Source of the DNA: Collinsella sp. TM10-22
GTDB lineage: Bacteria; Actinomycetota; Coriobacteriia; Coriobacteriales; Coriobacteriaceae
Length of the DNA: 64,000 bases
NCBI RefSeq assembly: GCF_003466125.1
Contig: NZ_QSOC01000001.1
Location: forward strand, 359,632 to 423,631
Direction of reading: 5' to 3'
Shown here: positions 44,786 to 53,019 of the stretch, in pieces
Position numbering within the stretch: the first letter of the stretch is position 1
Layout of the letters: every line of letters starts with the position of its first letter
Program-made: the position numbers and the translations under genes
Notes under the pieces: model-generated
Seen by the model: the letters and a program-made list of their open reading frames with translations, nothing else
Databases searched by the model: none
Told to the model about the DNA's origin: nothing

Positions 44786-44862
44786 TGGTGCTCCATGGCG
44801 GATTCGAACCGTCGACCTTGGGATTAGAAGTCCCCTGCTCTATCCAACTGAGCTAATGGAGC
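44786..44862 (-). tRNA. tRNA-Arg (anticodon TCT)
   Basis: 77 bases with encoded CCA: acceptor GCTCCAT/ATGGAGC, D arm GCTC/GAGC, anticodon loop CTTCTAA, T loop TTCGAAT. Single mismatches stand at the outer anticodon-stem pair (G-A) and in the T stem (A-C). A TATAAT box is at 44907-44912, 44 bases before the 5' end. Confidence 0.94.
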
Positions 44863-44914
44863 AAATAACCGCACGCCCAGCCAAACAATTCGGCCAAGCG
44901 TAAGTAATTATAAC

Positions 44915-45682
44915 CTAGTTGAACTGCTCACGATACGCCTTGCAGACCTCACTGACCGGGCCGTCCATGCGAAGGTCACCCTTCTCAATCCAAACGGCAC
45001 GCTGGCAGATGCGCTCAACCTGCTCCATAGAGTGCGAAACGAACAGAACCGTCACGTCGCCGCTCTGGATAAAGTGCTGGATGCGGGCCTCACACTTTTG
45101 CTGGAAGAACACATCACCGACGGACAGCGTCTCGTCAACGATCAGAATATCGGGCTCGGTAATCGTCGCGATTGCAAAGGCGATACGCGCCACCATGCCC
45201 GAAGAGAAGTTCTTAAGCGGCATATCGACAAAGTTCTGCAGCTCAGCGAACTCGATAATGCCGTCAAAGTTGGCGTCGATGAACTCCTTGGTATAGCCGA
45301 GCAGGGCGCCGTTCAGATAGATGTTCTCGCGGGCGGTCAGCTCGGGGTCAAAGCCGGCGCCAAGCTCAATCAGCGGCGCGATGTTACCGTGCACCTTAAC
45401 GCTGCCCTCGCTAGGCTCAAGAACGCCAGCGATAATCTTGAGCATCGTAGACTTGCCGGAGCCATTGGTGCCGACCAGACCCACAACCTCGCCGCGATGA
45501 ATATCAAACGAGATGTGCTTAAGCGCCCTAAACTCCTCAAAGAACAGCTCGTGCTTGGCAAGCTTAATGAAGTACTCCTTGAGGTTGGTCAGCGACTCGG
45601 ACGCCATGTTAAAGATCATGGTGACGTCGTCGACCTCGACAGCCAGAGGCTGCTCGCTGTAATCAACAACAGATTCAGTCAT
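44915..45682 (-). CDS. Polysaccharide ABC exporter, ATP-binding subunit
   Basis: 255 residues of the Wzt/TagH/RfbE type. Motifs are Walker A GLVGTNGSGKSTMLK, the signature LKNFSSGMVARIAFAIA, Walker B ILIVDETLSVGD and the H-loop VLFVSHSMEQV. The segment EYFIKLAKHELFFEEFRALK before Walker A is characteristic of O-antigen and teichoic acid exporters. No C-terminal glycan-binding domain is present, so substrate selection lies elsewhere. ATG at 45682 with AAGGAG seven bases ahead. It follows its permease after 11 bases. Confidence 0.94.
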   Translation of the reverse strand: MTESVVDYSEQPLAVEVDDVTMIFNMASESLTNLKEYFIKLAKHELFFEEFRALKHISFDIHRGEVVGLVGTNGSGKSTMLKIIAGVLEPSEGSVKVHGNIAPLIELGAGFDPELTARENIYLNGALLGYTKEFIDANFDGIIEFAELQNFVDMPLKNFSSGMVARIAFAIATITEPDILIVDETLSVGDVFFQQKCEARIQHFIQSGDVTVLFVSHSMEQVERICQRAVWIEKGDLRMDGPVSEVCKAYREQFN

Positions 45683-45693
45683 CACAGCACTCC

Positions 45694-46539
45694 TTAGATG
45701 TAGAGGATAAATTTGCGCTCGGACTTATGGAACACGGTATAGCCAATAATAAGCGCAAGAACCGCCCAAGCGACGCACATACCAAACGTCATAAGCGAGG
45801 GCGTAGTCTGGAACAGGAAGATATCGCGCATAAACTGCAGGTAGTTGAACATGGGGTTCGCATACATCAAGATACGCACGAGATGCGGCATTTGCGCAAT
45901 ATAGTCAGTCGTCCAGAAGATGGGCGTAATGTAAGTCCACGCCGTAATGACGACGCTCCACAGATGCATAACGTCGCGGAAGAAGACCGTAAGGGCAGAG
46001 AGCATCATGCCCAGGCCCATGCAGAAGCACATAAGCAGCAGCAGGCAAACCGGCAACAGAATCAGGTGCCAAGAAGGCATAACGCGGAACCACAGCATGA
46101 CGATGGCGACGGCGACCAGCGAGAAGGCAAAGTTGACCAGCGAGAAGAGCACCTTCTGCACCGGGAAAACCCAGCGGTGCACCTTAACCTTCTTGAGCAG
46201 AGGGGCAGCGCCCACGATCGACGTCAGGGCCTGGTTAGTAGACTCAGACATGACGGCAAAGGTGATGTTACCCACGATCAAGTACAGCGGGTACATCTCG
46301 GGCGTCATTGAGCCATTGCGGCCCTGGCCAAAAATCGTCGAGAACACGATGGCCATGACGATCATCATCAGCAGCGGGTTGAGCACCGACCATGCGACGC
46401 CCAGAACGCTACGGCGATACTTGATCTTAAAATCCTTGGTAACCAGCTGACGAAGGATAAACGCGTCCTTCTCAAATTCGTTCTTAGCAAACGTCGCAGG
46501 CAGACTGCGAGTTTCTTGTTGCTTTGTCTGATCCGACAC
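45694..46539 (-). CDS. Polysaccharide ABC exporter, permease subunit
   Basis: 281 residues of the ABC-2 (Wzm/TagG) family with six membrane segments. LVTKDFKIKYRRSVLGVAWS before the first segment and PLLMMIVMAIVFSTIFGQG are typical, as is the later ITPIFWTTDYI region. GTG start at 46539 with AAAGGAG eight bases ahead; a longer open frame upstream lacks support. Together with the ATPase it exports a lipid-linked glycan, so this locus may use both ABC-dependent and flippase-dependent export. Confidence 0.93.
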   Translation of the reverse strand: MSDQTKQQETRSLPATFAKNEFEKDAFILRQLVTKDFKIKYRRSVLGVAWSVLNPLLMMIVMAIVFSTIFGQGRNGSMTPEMYPLYLIVGNITFAVMSESTNQALTSIVGAAPLLKKVKVHRWVFPVQKVLFSLVNFAFSLVAVAIVMLWFRVMPSWHLILLPVCLLLLMCFCMGLGMMLSALTVFFRDVMHLWSVVITAWTYITPIFWTTDYIAQMPHLVRILMYANPMFNYLQFMRDIFLFQTTPSLMTFGMCVAWAVLALIIGYTVFHKSERKFILYI

Positions 46540-46640
46540 GGATGCAACTCCTTTACTCGTAATCGTTGACAAACGAACAGTATAGACCCGACGGCCATGC
46601 AAACGATTCGCGCAACAAAACTGGAGAACTAACCCACATC

Positions 46641-46669
46641 TTAGGATGCCAGGCCCAAACGGCTATACT
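46641..46669 (+). promoter_or_regulatory. Promoter of the plus-strand glycosyltransferase
   Basis: -35 TTAGGA (46641-46646), 17-base spacer, -10 TATACT (46664-46669), 30 bases ahead of the GTG at 46700. A TATACT box on the minus strand (46579-46584) may serve the divergent exporter genes. Confidence 0.6.
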
Positions 46670-46699
46670 TTCTAGGATTGAATGTATAAGGAGCATTAA

Positions 46700-47671
46700 G
46701 TGAATTCTGAATCCATCGCCGTCATCATCCCTTGCTACAACGAAGCGCTCACGATCGGCAAAGTCATCGACGACTTTCACCGCGAGCTTCCGCAGGCGAC
46801 GGTCTATGTCTATGACAACAACTCGTCGGACGATACCTCACGCATTGCCACCGAGCACGGCGCCACAGTCCGCTTTGAGCCCCGTCAGGGAAAGGGCAAC
46901 GTGTGCCGCCAGATGTTTCGCGATATCGACGCCGATTGCTACCTGATGGTCGACGGAGACGACACCTACCCCGCCGAGGCGGCCAAGGCCCTCTGCGAGC
47001 CCATCCTTAACGGCACGGCCGACATGACCGTAGGCGATCGCCTTTCCAACGGCACCTACGCCGAGGAGAACAAGCGTGCCTTCCACGGCTTTGGCAATAA
47101 TCTGGTCCGCGCCATGATCAAGTGGATCTATGGCTACAGCTTCGATGACGTCATGACAGGCTACCGCGCCATGAGCCGCCCGTTCGTTAAAACCTTCCCA
47201 GTGCTTTCCGAGGGCTTTCAGATCGAAACCGAGCTCTCGATCCACGCCGTCGACCACCGCTGGCGCATCAAAGATGTGCCCATCGAGTACCGCGACCGTC
47301 CCGAGGGTTCCGAGTCCAAACTCAACACCGTGAGCGACGGCATTAAAGTCGTTGCGATGATCGGCACGCTGTTCAAGGACTACCGCCCGCTGAAGTTCTT
47401 CAGCCTCGTTGCGCTTCTGTTCGCGGTATTCGGCCTCGCCCTGGGCATGCCCATCGTTGTCGAATATTTCCAGACCGGCCTCGTCCCGCGCTTCCCCACC
47501 GCTATGCTCGCCGCCTCGTTTATGTTCCTGTGCGGCCTGAGCCTTGCGACCGGCTTCATCCTAGATTCTGTAGCAAAGGTCGAAAAAAAGCAGTGGGAGG
47601 TCAACGTGTACAGCAAATACGCCTACGACGACCAGCCCGGCCACCCTACTTCCATGCCAAGCGAGAGGTAG
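46700..47671 (+). CDS. Membrane-linked GT2 glycosyltransferase
   Basis: 323 residues. GT-A catalytic domain (1-220) with VIIPCYNEALTIGKVIDDF, VYDNNSSDDT and the metal-binding MVDGDDTYPAEAA, then two membrane helices (about 230-250 and 265-290) in a GtrA-less DPM1-like layout. Such enzymes usually transfer a sugar to polyprenyl phosphate. GTG start with AAGGAGC upstream. It stands alone between divergent exporter genes and a terminator. Confidence 0.88.
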   Translation: MNSESIAVIIPCYNEALTIGKVIDDFHRELPQATVYVYDNNSSDDTSRIATEHGATVRFEPRQGKGNVCRQMFRDIDADCYLMVDGDDTYPAEAAKALCEPILNGTADMTVGDRLSNGTYAEENKRAFHGFGNNLVRAMIKWIYGYSFDDVMTGYRAMSRPFVKTFPVLSEGFQIETELSIHAVDHRWRIKDVPIEYRDRPEGSESKLNTVSDGIKVVAMIGTLFKDYRPLKFFSLVALLFAVFGLALGMPIVVEYFQTGLVPRFPTAMLAASFMFLCGLSLATGFILDSVAKVEKKQWEVNVYSKYAYDDQPGHPTSMPSER

Positions 47672-47721
47672 ATCTTCCGCAAAATACTATTGGCACCACT
47701 GCGCAGATAGCCACCAACAAG

Positions 47722-47751
47722 AAAAGCCGCCGTTAAAGAACGGCGGCTTTT
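47722..47751. terminator. Bidirectional terminator between glycosyltransferase and rmlC-D
   Basis: AAAAGCCGCCGTT and AACGGCGGCTTTT pair perfectly around AAAG, between two convergent genes. Confidence 0.9.
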
Positions 47752-47773
47752 ACTCTCGAAAAGTTAATAGCGG

Positions 47774-49228
47774 CTAGAGCGTCTTGATGTACTCCCCCAG
47801 CTCTTCCTCCCAGTCGGGCATGTGGAAGCCGGCAGCCTCGAGCTTGGACAGGTCGAACGCGGAGTGGACCGGGCGCGGGGCGACGGGGCCCTCGGCGCTC
47901 GCGTAGTAGTCGGCGGTCGATACCGGCACGACCCTGTCCCCGTTGCCGTTGGCGGCCTCGAAGACGGCGCGGGCGATATCGGCCCAGGACTTGACGGTGC
48001 CGGAGCCGGTGCAGTCGTAGGTGCCGTAGGGGGCATGCGTCCCCAGCACGTGGAAGATGGCCTCGGCCATGTCGCGCGTGAAGGTCAGGCGGCCCAGCTG
48101 GTCGTCAACGACCGTGACCTGCTCGAGCCCGTCCTCGGGGTCGGCGACGCGGTCGGACAGGCCCTTCATCGTCTTGACGAAGTTGCGGCCCTCGCCGATG
48201 ACCCAGCTGGAGCGCATGATGTAGTGGCGCGGGCACCCGGCCACGGCGATGTCGCCGGCGGCCTTGGTCTGGCCGTAGACGGACAGCGGGCTGAGGGGCT
48301 CGTCCTCGTCATGCACCTCGGCGGTGCCGTCGAAGACGTAGTCGCTGGACACGTGGACGAGGGTGATCCCGTGATCAGAGCATGTGCGGGCGAGGAGGGC
48401 GGGGCCGGTCGCGTTGGCCTTCCAGGCGGTCGCGCGGCCCTCGGCGGTCTCCGCCCTATCCACGGCGGTGTAGGCGCCGCAGTTGATCACGGTGCCGTAG
48501 AGCGACCAGTCGTACTGTGTGTAGGCGTCCGGGTCTGACATATCGAAGGTGTCGATGTCGCAGAAGTCGAAGTCCTTGGCGACGCCGCGCTCCTCGGCGA
48601 GCTTTCGCACCGCATGGCCCAGCTGGCCGTTGCAGCCGGTGACGAGGGTGCGCTTCGGCGCCATCGGGACGACGTCCTTCAGCATCGGGTGGTTGAGGTC
48701 GGCCTCGGAGACGACAGCTTGGTCGAGAGGGATCGGCCACTGGATGTTGAGCTCCGGGTCGGCGAGGTTCACGAAGGTGTAGGTCTTCTTCAGCTCGAGC
48801 GACCAGTGGGCGTCCACCAGGTAGGTGTAGGCGGTGCCGTCCTCGAGCGCCTGGAAGGAGTTGCCAACGCCGCGCGGGACGTAGATGGCCTTGCTCGGGT
48901 CGAGCGTGCAGGTGAACACCTTGCCGAATGTCTCGCTGCCCTCGCGCAGGTCCACCCAGGCGCCGAAGACCGAGCCACGGGCCACGGAGATGAACTTGTC
49001 CCAGGGCTCGGCATGGATGCCGCGCGTGACGCCGCGGCTGTCGTTGTAGGAGATGTTGTTCTGGACGACGCGGAGGTCCGGGATGCCCAGGGCGCACATC
49101 TTGGCGCGCTGCCAGTTCTCCTTGAACCAGCCGCGCGAGTCGCCGTGGACGGCGAGGTCGACGACCTTGAGGCCCTCGATGCCGGTCTCGGCGACGGAGA
49201 GGTCCTTCTCGAATGCGATGTCTGCCAT
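47774..49228 (-). CDS. rmlC-rmlD: dTDP-4-dehydrorhamnose 3,5-epimerase / dTDP-4-dehydrorhamnose reductase fusion
   Basis: The last two steps of dTDP-L-rhamnose synthesis on one 484-residue chain. Residues 1-~190 are RmlC: GWFKENWQRAKM, NISYNDSRGVTRGIHAEPWD with the catalytic His, and IYVPRGVGNSFQALEDG. Residues ~193-484 are RmlD: TLVTGCNGQLGHAVRKLAEE, INCGAYTAVDRAE, VHVSSDYVFDGT and the catalytic SVYGQTKAAGD. The same fusion is known in bifidobacteria and relatives. The gene is very GC-rich compared with the locus around it. Confidence 0.95.
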   Translation of the reverse strand: MADIAFEKDLSVAETGIEGLKVVDLAVHGDSRGWFKENWQRAKMCALGIPDLRVVQNNISYNDSRGVTRGIHAEPWDKFISVARGSVFGAWVDLREGSETFGKVFTCTLDPSKAIYVPRGVGNSFQALEDGTAYTYLVDAHWSLELKKTYTFVNLADPELNIQWPIPLDQAVVSEADLNHPMLKDVVPMAPKRTLVTGCNGQLGHAVRKLAEERGVAKDFDFCDIDTFDMSDPDAYTQYDWSLYGTVINCGAYTAVDRAETAEGRATAWKANATGPALLARTCSDHGITLVHVSSDYVFDGTAEVHDEDEPLSPLSVYGQTKAAGDIAVAGCPRHYIMRSSWVIGEGRNFVKTMKGLSDRVADPEDGLEQVTVVDDQLGRLTFTRDMAEAIFHVLGTHAPYGTYDCTGSGTVKSWADIARAVFEAANGNGDRVVPVSTADYYASAEGPVAPRPVHSAFDLSKLEAAGFHMPDWEEELGEYIKTL

Positions 49229-49264
49229 GTGGGAAAAGCTCCTATCGAAGAGGTTGTATAACCG

Positions 49265-49325
49265 GGGGCGCCCGCGCGGGGACGCAGGATCATCCCCATG
49301 CCCTGCATCCCCGCGCGGGCGCCCC
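49265..49325. repeat. Long GC-rich inverted repeat between rmlB and rmlC-D
   Basis: Two 24-base arms (49265-49288 and 49302-49325) with a single mismatch and a 13-base spacer; arms begin GGGGCGCCCGCGCGGGG. It lies 26 bases past the rmlB stop. No T tract follows on either strand. Confidence 0.85.
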
Positions 49326-49351
49326 GCGGTGCGGTTCGCCGGAATGCAGTC

Positions 49352-50437
<1,086 letters not shown>

Positions 50438-50446
50438 TCAACAAAA

Positions 50447-51421
50447 CTATCGGACATTTCGGCACGCGATAAGAGCCATAACCTTCGCAGAATTACTTCC
50501 CCTACAAAACGCCTCCGGAATGCAGTCTTTGTCGTACCGGAAGACCGAATTCCCAGTTTTATCGCGTAAGTACTTATAGAAGAAGTCCTCCCAGCTTTTA
50601 AACTTCTCACTGTCTGCAAACGCTTCCGGCTCTTGCAGAACTGCTTTGGCATCTAGCCCTGAAATTACGCCGGAGCTCAGCAGAAGCCATTCGAACGACT
50701 CGGGAAGACAAACCGTAACAGTATCGCGGTGAATGTCTTGCAGCTTAAGGACGCGGTCCGCATAGCACCCAAATGCCGCCCCGTCCGCGACAACAAACAC
50801 GCGATCGTCGAGATGCTGATCCAACCAGCCCAAAATCGCGCTGTTCGTCATGGCCGAAGTACAGGTAAGCTCACTGTCAGCAAAATGCCGTTTAAAGAAC
50901 TGGAAACCAGACTTACTGTCCTCGCATAGAAGGATAGAAAAGTCCTGTTTTGGCGCCGACCGGGAAATAGCATAACGATGATTCCCGCGATCTTGATAAA
51001 CAGGGACGAAAGAATGGTATTTTCCGCTCGTCTTAATCTTGTAAATCTCATCCACGCTATACGGAAGATTGGGGAAATCAGCCCTTGAGATCAGCACGAA
51101 ATAATTCGAGGAATACAGCACATGATGGGCAAACTCATCAGAATGGATCTCTTTTAAGCCCTCATCGACAAATACAATCGAGTCATGAACGGACGAAAGC
51201 TGGTTTCGCCAATCATAATCGGTCAGGGCGACACAGGGACAATCGCATTGCAAGGAAACGCCCGACTGCTCGCCCGTTCGCATGTAGTCTGCGACCATGT
51301 CAAACAGCGTCGTCTTACCCGTGCCGCTATCGCCACGCACAATAGTGATGTTCCGCTTGATGGTAAATGTGTACTTGGTTCCCCTACGGCGGGAAATCTT
51401 AACAAGATGCGAACCGTTCAT
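50447..51421 (-). CDS. P-loop NTPase of unknown family paired with a DUF4869-like protein
   Basis: 324 residues. N-terminal P-loop ITIVRGDSGTGKTTLFDMVA and a Walker-B-like DSIVFVDEG are clear, then YFVLISRADFP as a possible sensor strand. The C-terminal half begins FSILLCEDSKSGFQFFKRHF and has VFVVADGAAFGCYADRVLKL, a pattern of acidic strand ends that could be TOPRIM- or Rossmann-like, but I cannot confirm it. No membrane segment. ATG with AGGTG six bases ahead, ten bases after the upstream partner. AT-rich compared with the rml genes on both sides. I know no function. Confidence 0.6.
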   Translation of the reverse strand: MNGSHLVKISRRRGTKYTFTIKRNITIVRGDSGTGKTTLFDMVADYMRTGEQSGVSLQCDCPCVALTDYDWRNQLSSVHDSIVFVDEGLKEIHSDEFAHHVLYSSNYFVLISRADFPNLPYSVDEIYKIKTSGKYHSFVPVYQDRGNHRYAISRSAPKQDFSILLCEDSKSGFQFFKRHFADSELTCTSAMTNSAILGWLDQHLDDRVFVVADGAAFGCYADRVLKLQDIHRDTVTVCLPESFEWLLLSSGVISGLDAKAVLQEPEAFADSEKFKSWEDFFYKYLRDKTGNSVFRYDKDCIPEAFCRGSNSAKVMALIACRNVR

Positions 51422-51430
51422 AAGCAGCAC

Positions 51431-51868
51431 CTACAGATACGGAATCGACTCGTGAATCAATTCGGCCATGTTATGAACGATTCGGCCGCTGTTCACGACT
51501 TTGATTTTAAAATCCTCGCGGCCAAAGTCCATCACATGATAGAGATTCACAACGAGCTTGCGGTCTTTCGCCATGTCGAGAATCCACTTGGCACAGTTGT
51601 CACCACAGGTAGAAGCGTTAAAAATATGCTTACGATCAAATCTCATAAGCAGCAGCGTTTTCACGCCACCAGAAAGCTGGAGTGGGGAGATGGATCCAAG
51701 CACAGGGCTTTCGATGACGTTTTCGGAGACAACAACCGATCGATCGACATCTTTAATTATCGAGACTGCATAGGGATCCGTAATCCAAGAAGACCGGTAA
51801 GAGTTTTTGAAATATGTCGCTGTGTTGTAAATCGCTTCTGGCATATCGCCAAAGTAGACGCTTAACAC
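51431..51868 (-). CDS. DUF4869-like small protein
   Basis: 145 residues matching, from memory, the DUF4869 family of ~150-residue proteins seen mainly in Firmicutes: VLSVYFGDMPEAIYNTATYF at the start, ESPVLGSISPLQLSGGVKTL in the middle and NASTCGDNCAKWILDMA near the end. The GTG at 51868 has GGGAG five bases ahead and places the conserved VLSVYFG at the N-terminus; a TTG four codons upstream is possible. The function of the family is unknown. It is coupled to the P-loop gene downstream, and both appear to be an insertion in the rml gene set. Confidence 0.65.
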   Translation of the reverse strand: MLSVYFGDMPEAIYNTATYFKNSYRSSWITDPYAVSIIKDVDRSVVVSENVIESPVLGSISPLQLSGGVKTLLLMRFDRKHIFNASTCGDNCAKWILDMAKDRKLVVNLYHVMDFGREDFKIKVVNSGRIVHNMAELIHESIPYL

Positions 51869-51916
51869 ATCCACTCCCAATCATATTGTCTTTATGGTCA
51901 ACGTAATCATAACGAA

Positions 51917-51944
51917 AGGGGCCACCAGATAAACGGTGACCCCT
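51917..51944 (-). terminator. Terminator after rmlA
   Basis: AGGGGTCACC pairs with GGTGGCCCCT (one mismatch) around GTTTATCT, followed by TTTCGTT on the minus strand, 20 bases past the rmlA stop. It separates rmlA from the DUF4869-like gene. Confidence 0.7.
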
Positions 51945-51963
51945 GAAAGAAAACAAGCTTGCG

Positions 51964-52863
51964 CTAGTACTCGCGCGGGCTGTTGACGATCTCGCCGGCG
52001 GCGACCTTCTTCAGGTGCTGCCCGTAGACCGACTTGCCGTAGGCCTTGGCGGCCTCCTCCAGCTCCGCGGTGGTGATCCAGCCGTTCTCCCAGGCGATCT
52101 CCTCGGGCACGGACACGGGAAGGTCCTGTGAGTGCTCCACGGCGCGGACGAACTCCGCGGCCTCGTGCAGGCTCTCCATGGTGCCGGTGTCCAGCCACGC
52201 GTAGCCGCGGCCGAGGGTGACGACGGACAGCGTCCCCTCCTCCAGGTACATCTGGTTGAGCGTTGTGATCTCGAGCTCGCCGCGGGCCGAGGGCCTGACC
52301 TCGTGCGCCTTGGCGGCGACGTCGCCCGGGTAGAAGTACAGGCCGGTGACGGCGTAGGAGCTCTTGGGCTCGGCGGGCTTCTCCTCGATGGAGACGGCCC
52401 TGCCCTCGCCGTCGAACTCCACGACGCCGAAGCGCTCGGGGTCGTCGACGTGGTACCCGAAGACCGTGGCGCGGCCCGACTCGGCGTTCTGCACGGCGCG
52501 CGTCAGGTGGCGCGACAGGCCGTTGCCGTAGAAGATGTTGTCGCCCAGCACGAGCGCGCACGGCTCGCCGGCGATGAACTCCTCGCCGATGGTGAAGGCC
52601 TGGGCCAGGCCGTCCGGGCTCGGCTGCTCGGCGTAGGACAGGTTGACGCCGTAGCGCGAGCCGTCCCCGAGCAGGCGCTCGAAGTTGGGCAGGTCGGTCG
52701 GCGTGGAGATGACCAGGATGTCCCGGATGCCCGCAAGCATGAGGGTGCTGAGCGGGTAGTAGATCATGGGCTTGTCGTAGACCGGCAGCAGCTGCTTGGA
52801 GGTCACGAGCGTGAGCGGGTACAGGCGCGTGCCGGACCCGCCGGCGAGGATGATGCCTTTCAT
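51964..52863 (-). CDS. rmlA: Glucose-1-phosphate thymidylyltransferase
   Basis: First step of dTDP-L-rhamnose synthesis, dTTP + glucose-1-phosphate. 299 residues with [78 protein letters not shown] and [14 protein letters not shown]. The ATG at 52863 has GAGAGGA five bases ahead. A TATAAT box lies ~65 bases upstream. Very GC-rich, in contrast to the glycosyltransferase gene transcribed away from it. Confidence 0.96.
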   Translation of the reverse strand: MKGIILAGGSGTRLYPLTLVTSKQLLPVYDKPMIYYPLSTLMLAGIRDILVISTPTDLPNFERLLGDGSRYGVNLSYAEQPSPDGLAQAFTIGEEFIAGEPCALVLGDNIFYGNGLSRHLTRAVQNAESGRATVFGYHVDDPERFGVVEFDGEGRAVSIEEKPAEPKSSYAVTGLYFYPGDVAAKAHEVRPSARGELEITTLNQMYLEEGTLSVVTLGRGYAWLDTGTMESLHEAAEFVRAVEHSQDLPVSVPEEIAWENGWITTAELEEAAKAYGKSVYGQHLKKVAAGEIVNSPREY

Positions 52864-52928
52864 AATAATCCTCTCGATTGACAATCGTTGAGCAAAAGCC
52901 GCTGATTACAAATGCATAGTTAATTAAA

Positions 52929-52934
52929 TTATAC
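52929..52934 (-). promoter_or_regulatory. -10 box of rmlA
   Basis: TATAAT on the minus strand within the 156-base divergent region between rmlA and the large glycosyltransferase. No clear -35. Confidence 0.5.
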
Positions 52935-53019
52935 GCACCGGCAGCAACCTCCCCGTCTTCTTATTTAAATCGGACAGCAGAAACACGCAACTCTTTCTGC
53001 ATTTCTAGCGAGGCAACAA

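Noticed and set aside
44786..46700. Genomic island integrated at tRNA-Arg(TCT)
   Set aside because: No integrase, no direct repeat of the tRNA 3' end found nearby, and the adjacent ABC genes are not AT-rich.
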